A DNA stretch of 14,792 nucleotides, from positions 1 to 14,792 of the forward strand of contig JAZNOQ010000047.1 in NCBI GenBank assembly GCA_045589215.1, given 5' to 3'. Position 1 is the stretch's first letter; every line of letters begins with the position of its first letter. Positions 14,570 to 14,792 of the stretch are shown piece by piece. Under the pieces are notes generated by a model, which ran no database searches, was not told the DNA's origin, and worked only from the letters and a program-made list of their open reading frames with translations. The position numbers and the translations under genes are program-made. This DNA comes from JAZNOQ01 sp045589215. GTDB lineage: Bacteria > Bacillota > Clostridia > Oscillospirales > CAG-272.

Positions 14570-14792
14570 TCAGATCACAAAGCCCTTCTCGCGGAGGATC
14601 GAACGAACCTCTTTCACGTCGACACCCGCGAGGGACGTGCCGTTCCTCTTTGCAACGGTCGCGGCAACGCCTGCCACCTGACCGAGCTCGGCGCAGAAGG
14701 GCATAATGCGGTAGGATGCCTGCGCCTCGTGCGTCGAGGAAATGCATCTGCCCGCGACGAGAAGGTTTTCCATCCCCTTCGGAACGAGACAG
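14570..14792 (-). CDS. FAD-dependent oxidoreductase (partial, C-terminal end only)
   Basis: The minus strand from the window edge to a TGA at 14572-14570 encodes the last 73 residues of a protein whose N-terminal part lies outside the window. The fragment reads LVPKGMENLLVAGRCISS, then HEAQASYRIMPFCAELGQVAGVAA, then a short C-terminal helix ending REKGFVI. This is the characteristic C-terminal FAD-contacting segment (ENLLVAGRCIS...A...R.MP.C..LGQAAG.AA) of the FAD_oxidored family found in many Clostridia and Bacteroidetes. The substrate is not known for most members, and the dinucleotide-binding GxGxxG end is not visible here. It converges on the MBL operon and shares the bidirectional terminator at 14510-14539. 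Confidence 0.85.
   Translation of the reverse strand, partial: CLVPKGMENLLVAGRCISSTHEAQASYRIMPFCAELGQVAGVAATVAKRNGTSLAGVDVKEVRSILREKGFVI

Noticed and set aside
1..14792. tRNA, rRNA, CRISPR array, insertion sequence or phage genes
   Set aside because: No cloverleaf, regularly spaced repeats, terminal inverted repeats, transposase or integrase motifs were found in reading both strands.

Overview
The window looks like a chromosomal segment of a gut-type Clostridia (Firmicutes) bacterium, probably an uncultured Eubacteriales/Oscillospirales-like lineage. The evidence is strong AGGAGG-type Shine-Dalgarno sites, textbook sigma-A promoters (TTGACA / 17 nt / TATAAT, several with extended -10), short U-tailed terminators, a SipW-dependent-type secreted protein, a Firmicute-style heterodimeric ABC exporter and moderately high GC. 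All three stop codons are used (code 11). There are no tRNAs, rRNAs, CRISPR arrays, transposases or phage genes.

Left part (1-4547): a minus-strand pair encodes a DJ-1/PfpI-family protein and, 4 nt later, a CPBP intramembrane metalloprotease that runs off the left edge. It diverges from a plus-strand MATE efflux transporter. Two near-consensus promoters sit back to back between them. The MATE gene ends in a strong terminator whose 3' arm also carries the -35 box of the next promoter. That promoter drives a two-gene unit: an HD-domain hydrolase and, directly abutting it, an unrecognised four-helix membrane protein with a charged cytoplasmic-looking tail.

Centre (4548-8383): a strong extended -10 promoter, a leader of about 190 nt containing an uninterrupted run of ten G and a 14-bp palindrome, then a 1160-residue secreted protein. 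The protein has a SipW-type signal peptide and TasA/CalY-like head, a beta-rich domain and a long beta-helix region with GLUG-like repeats. A strong terminator isolates it as a single-gene unit. No sipW or tasA homologue is visible nearby.

Right part (8384-14539): a four-gene operon of a MarR regulator, two subunits of a heterodimeric ABC exporter (one with a degenerate ATP site) and a lipoprotein carrying a ComEC-like metallo-beta-lactamase-fold domain. One strong promoter is followed by a perfect 14-bp palindrome that probably is the MarR operator. A terminator that can work in both directions separates this operon from the convergent C-terminal end of an FAD-dependent oxidoreductase gene at the right edge.

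The parts most worth a second look are the MarR-ABC-ABC-MBL lipoprotein operon and the SipW-type beta-helix protein with a G10 tract in its leader. Both assignments rest on motifs read by eye; no database search was run.
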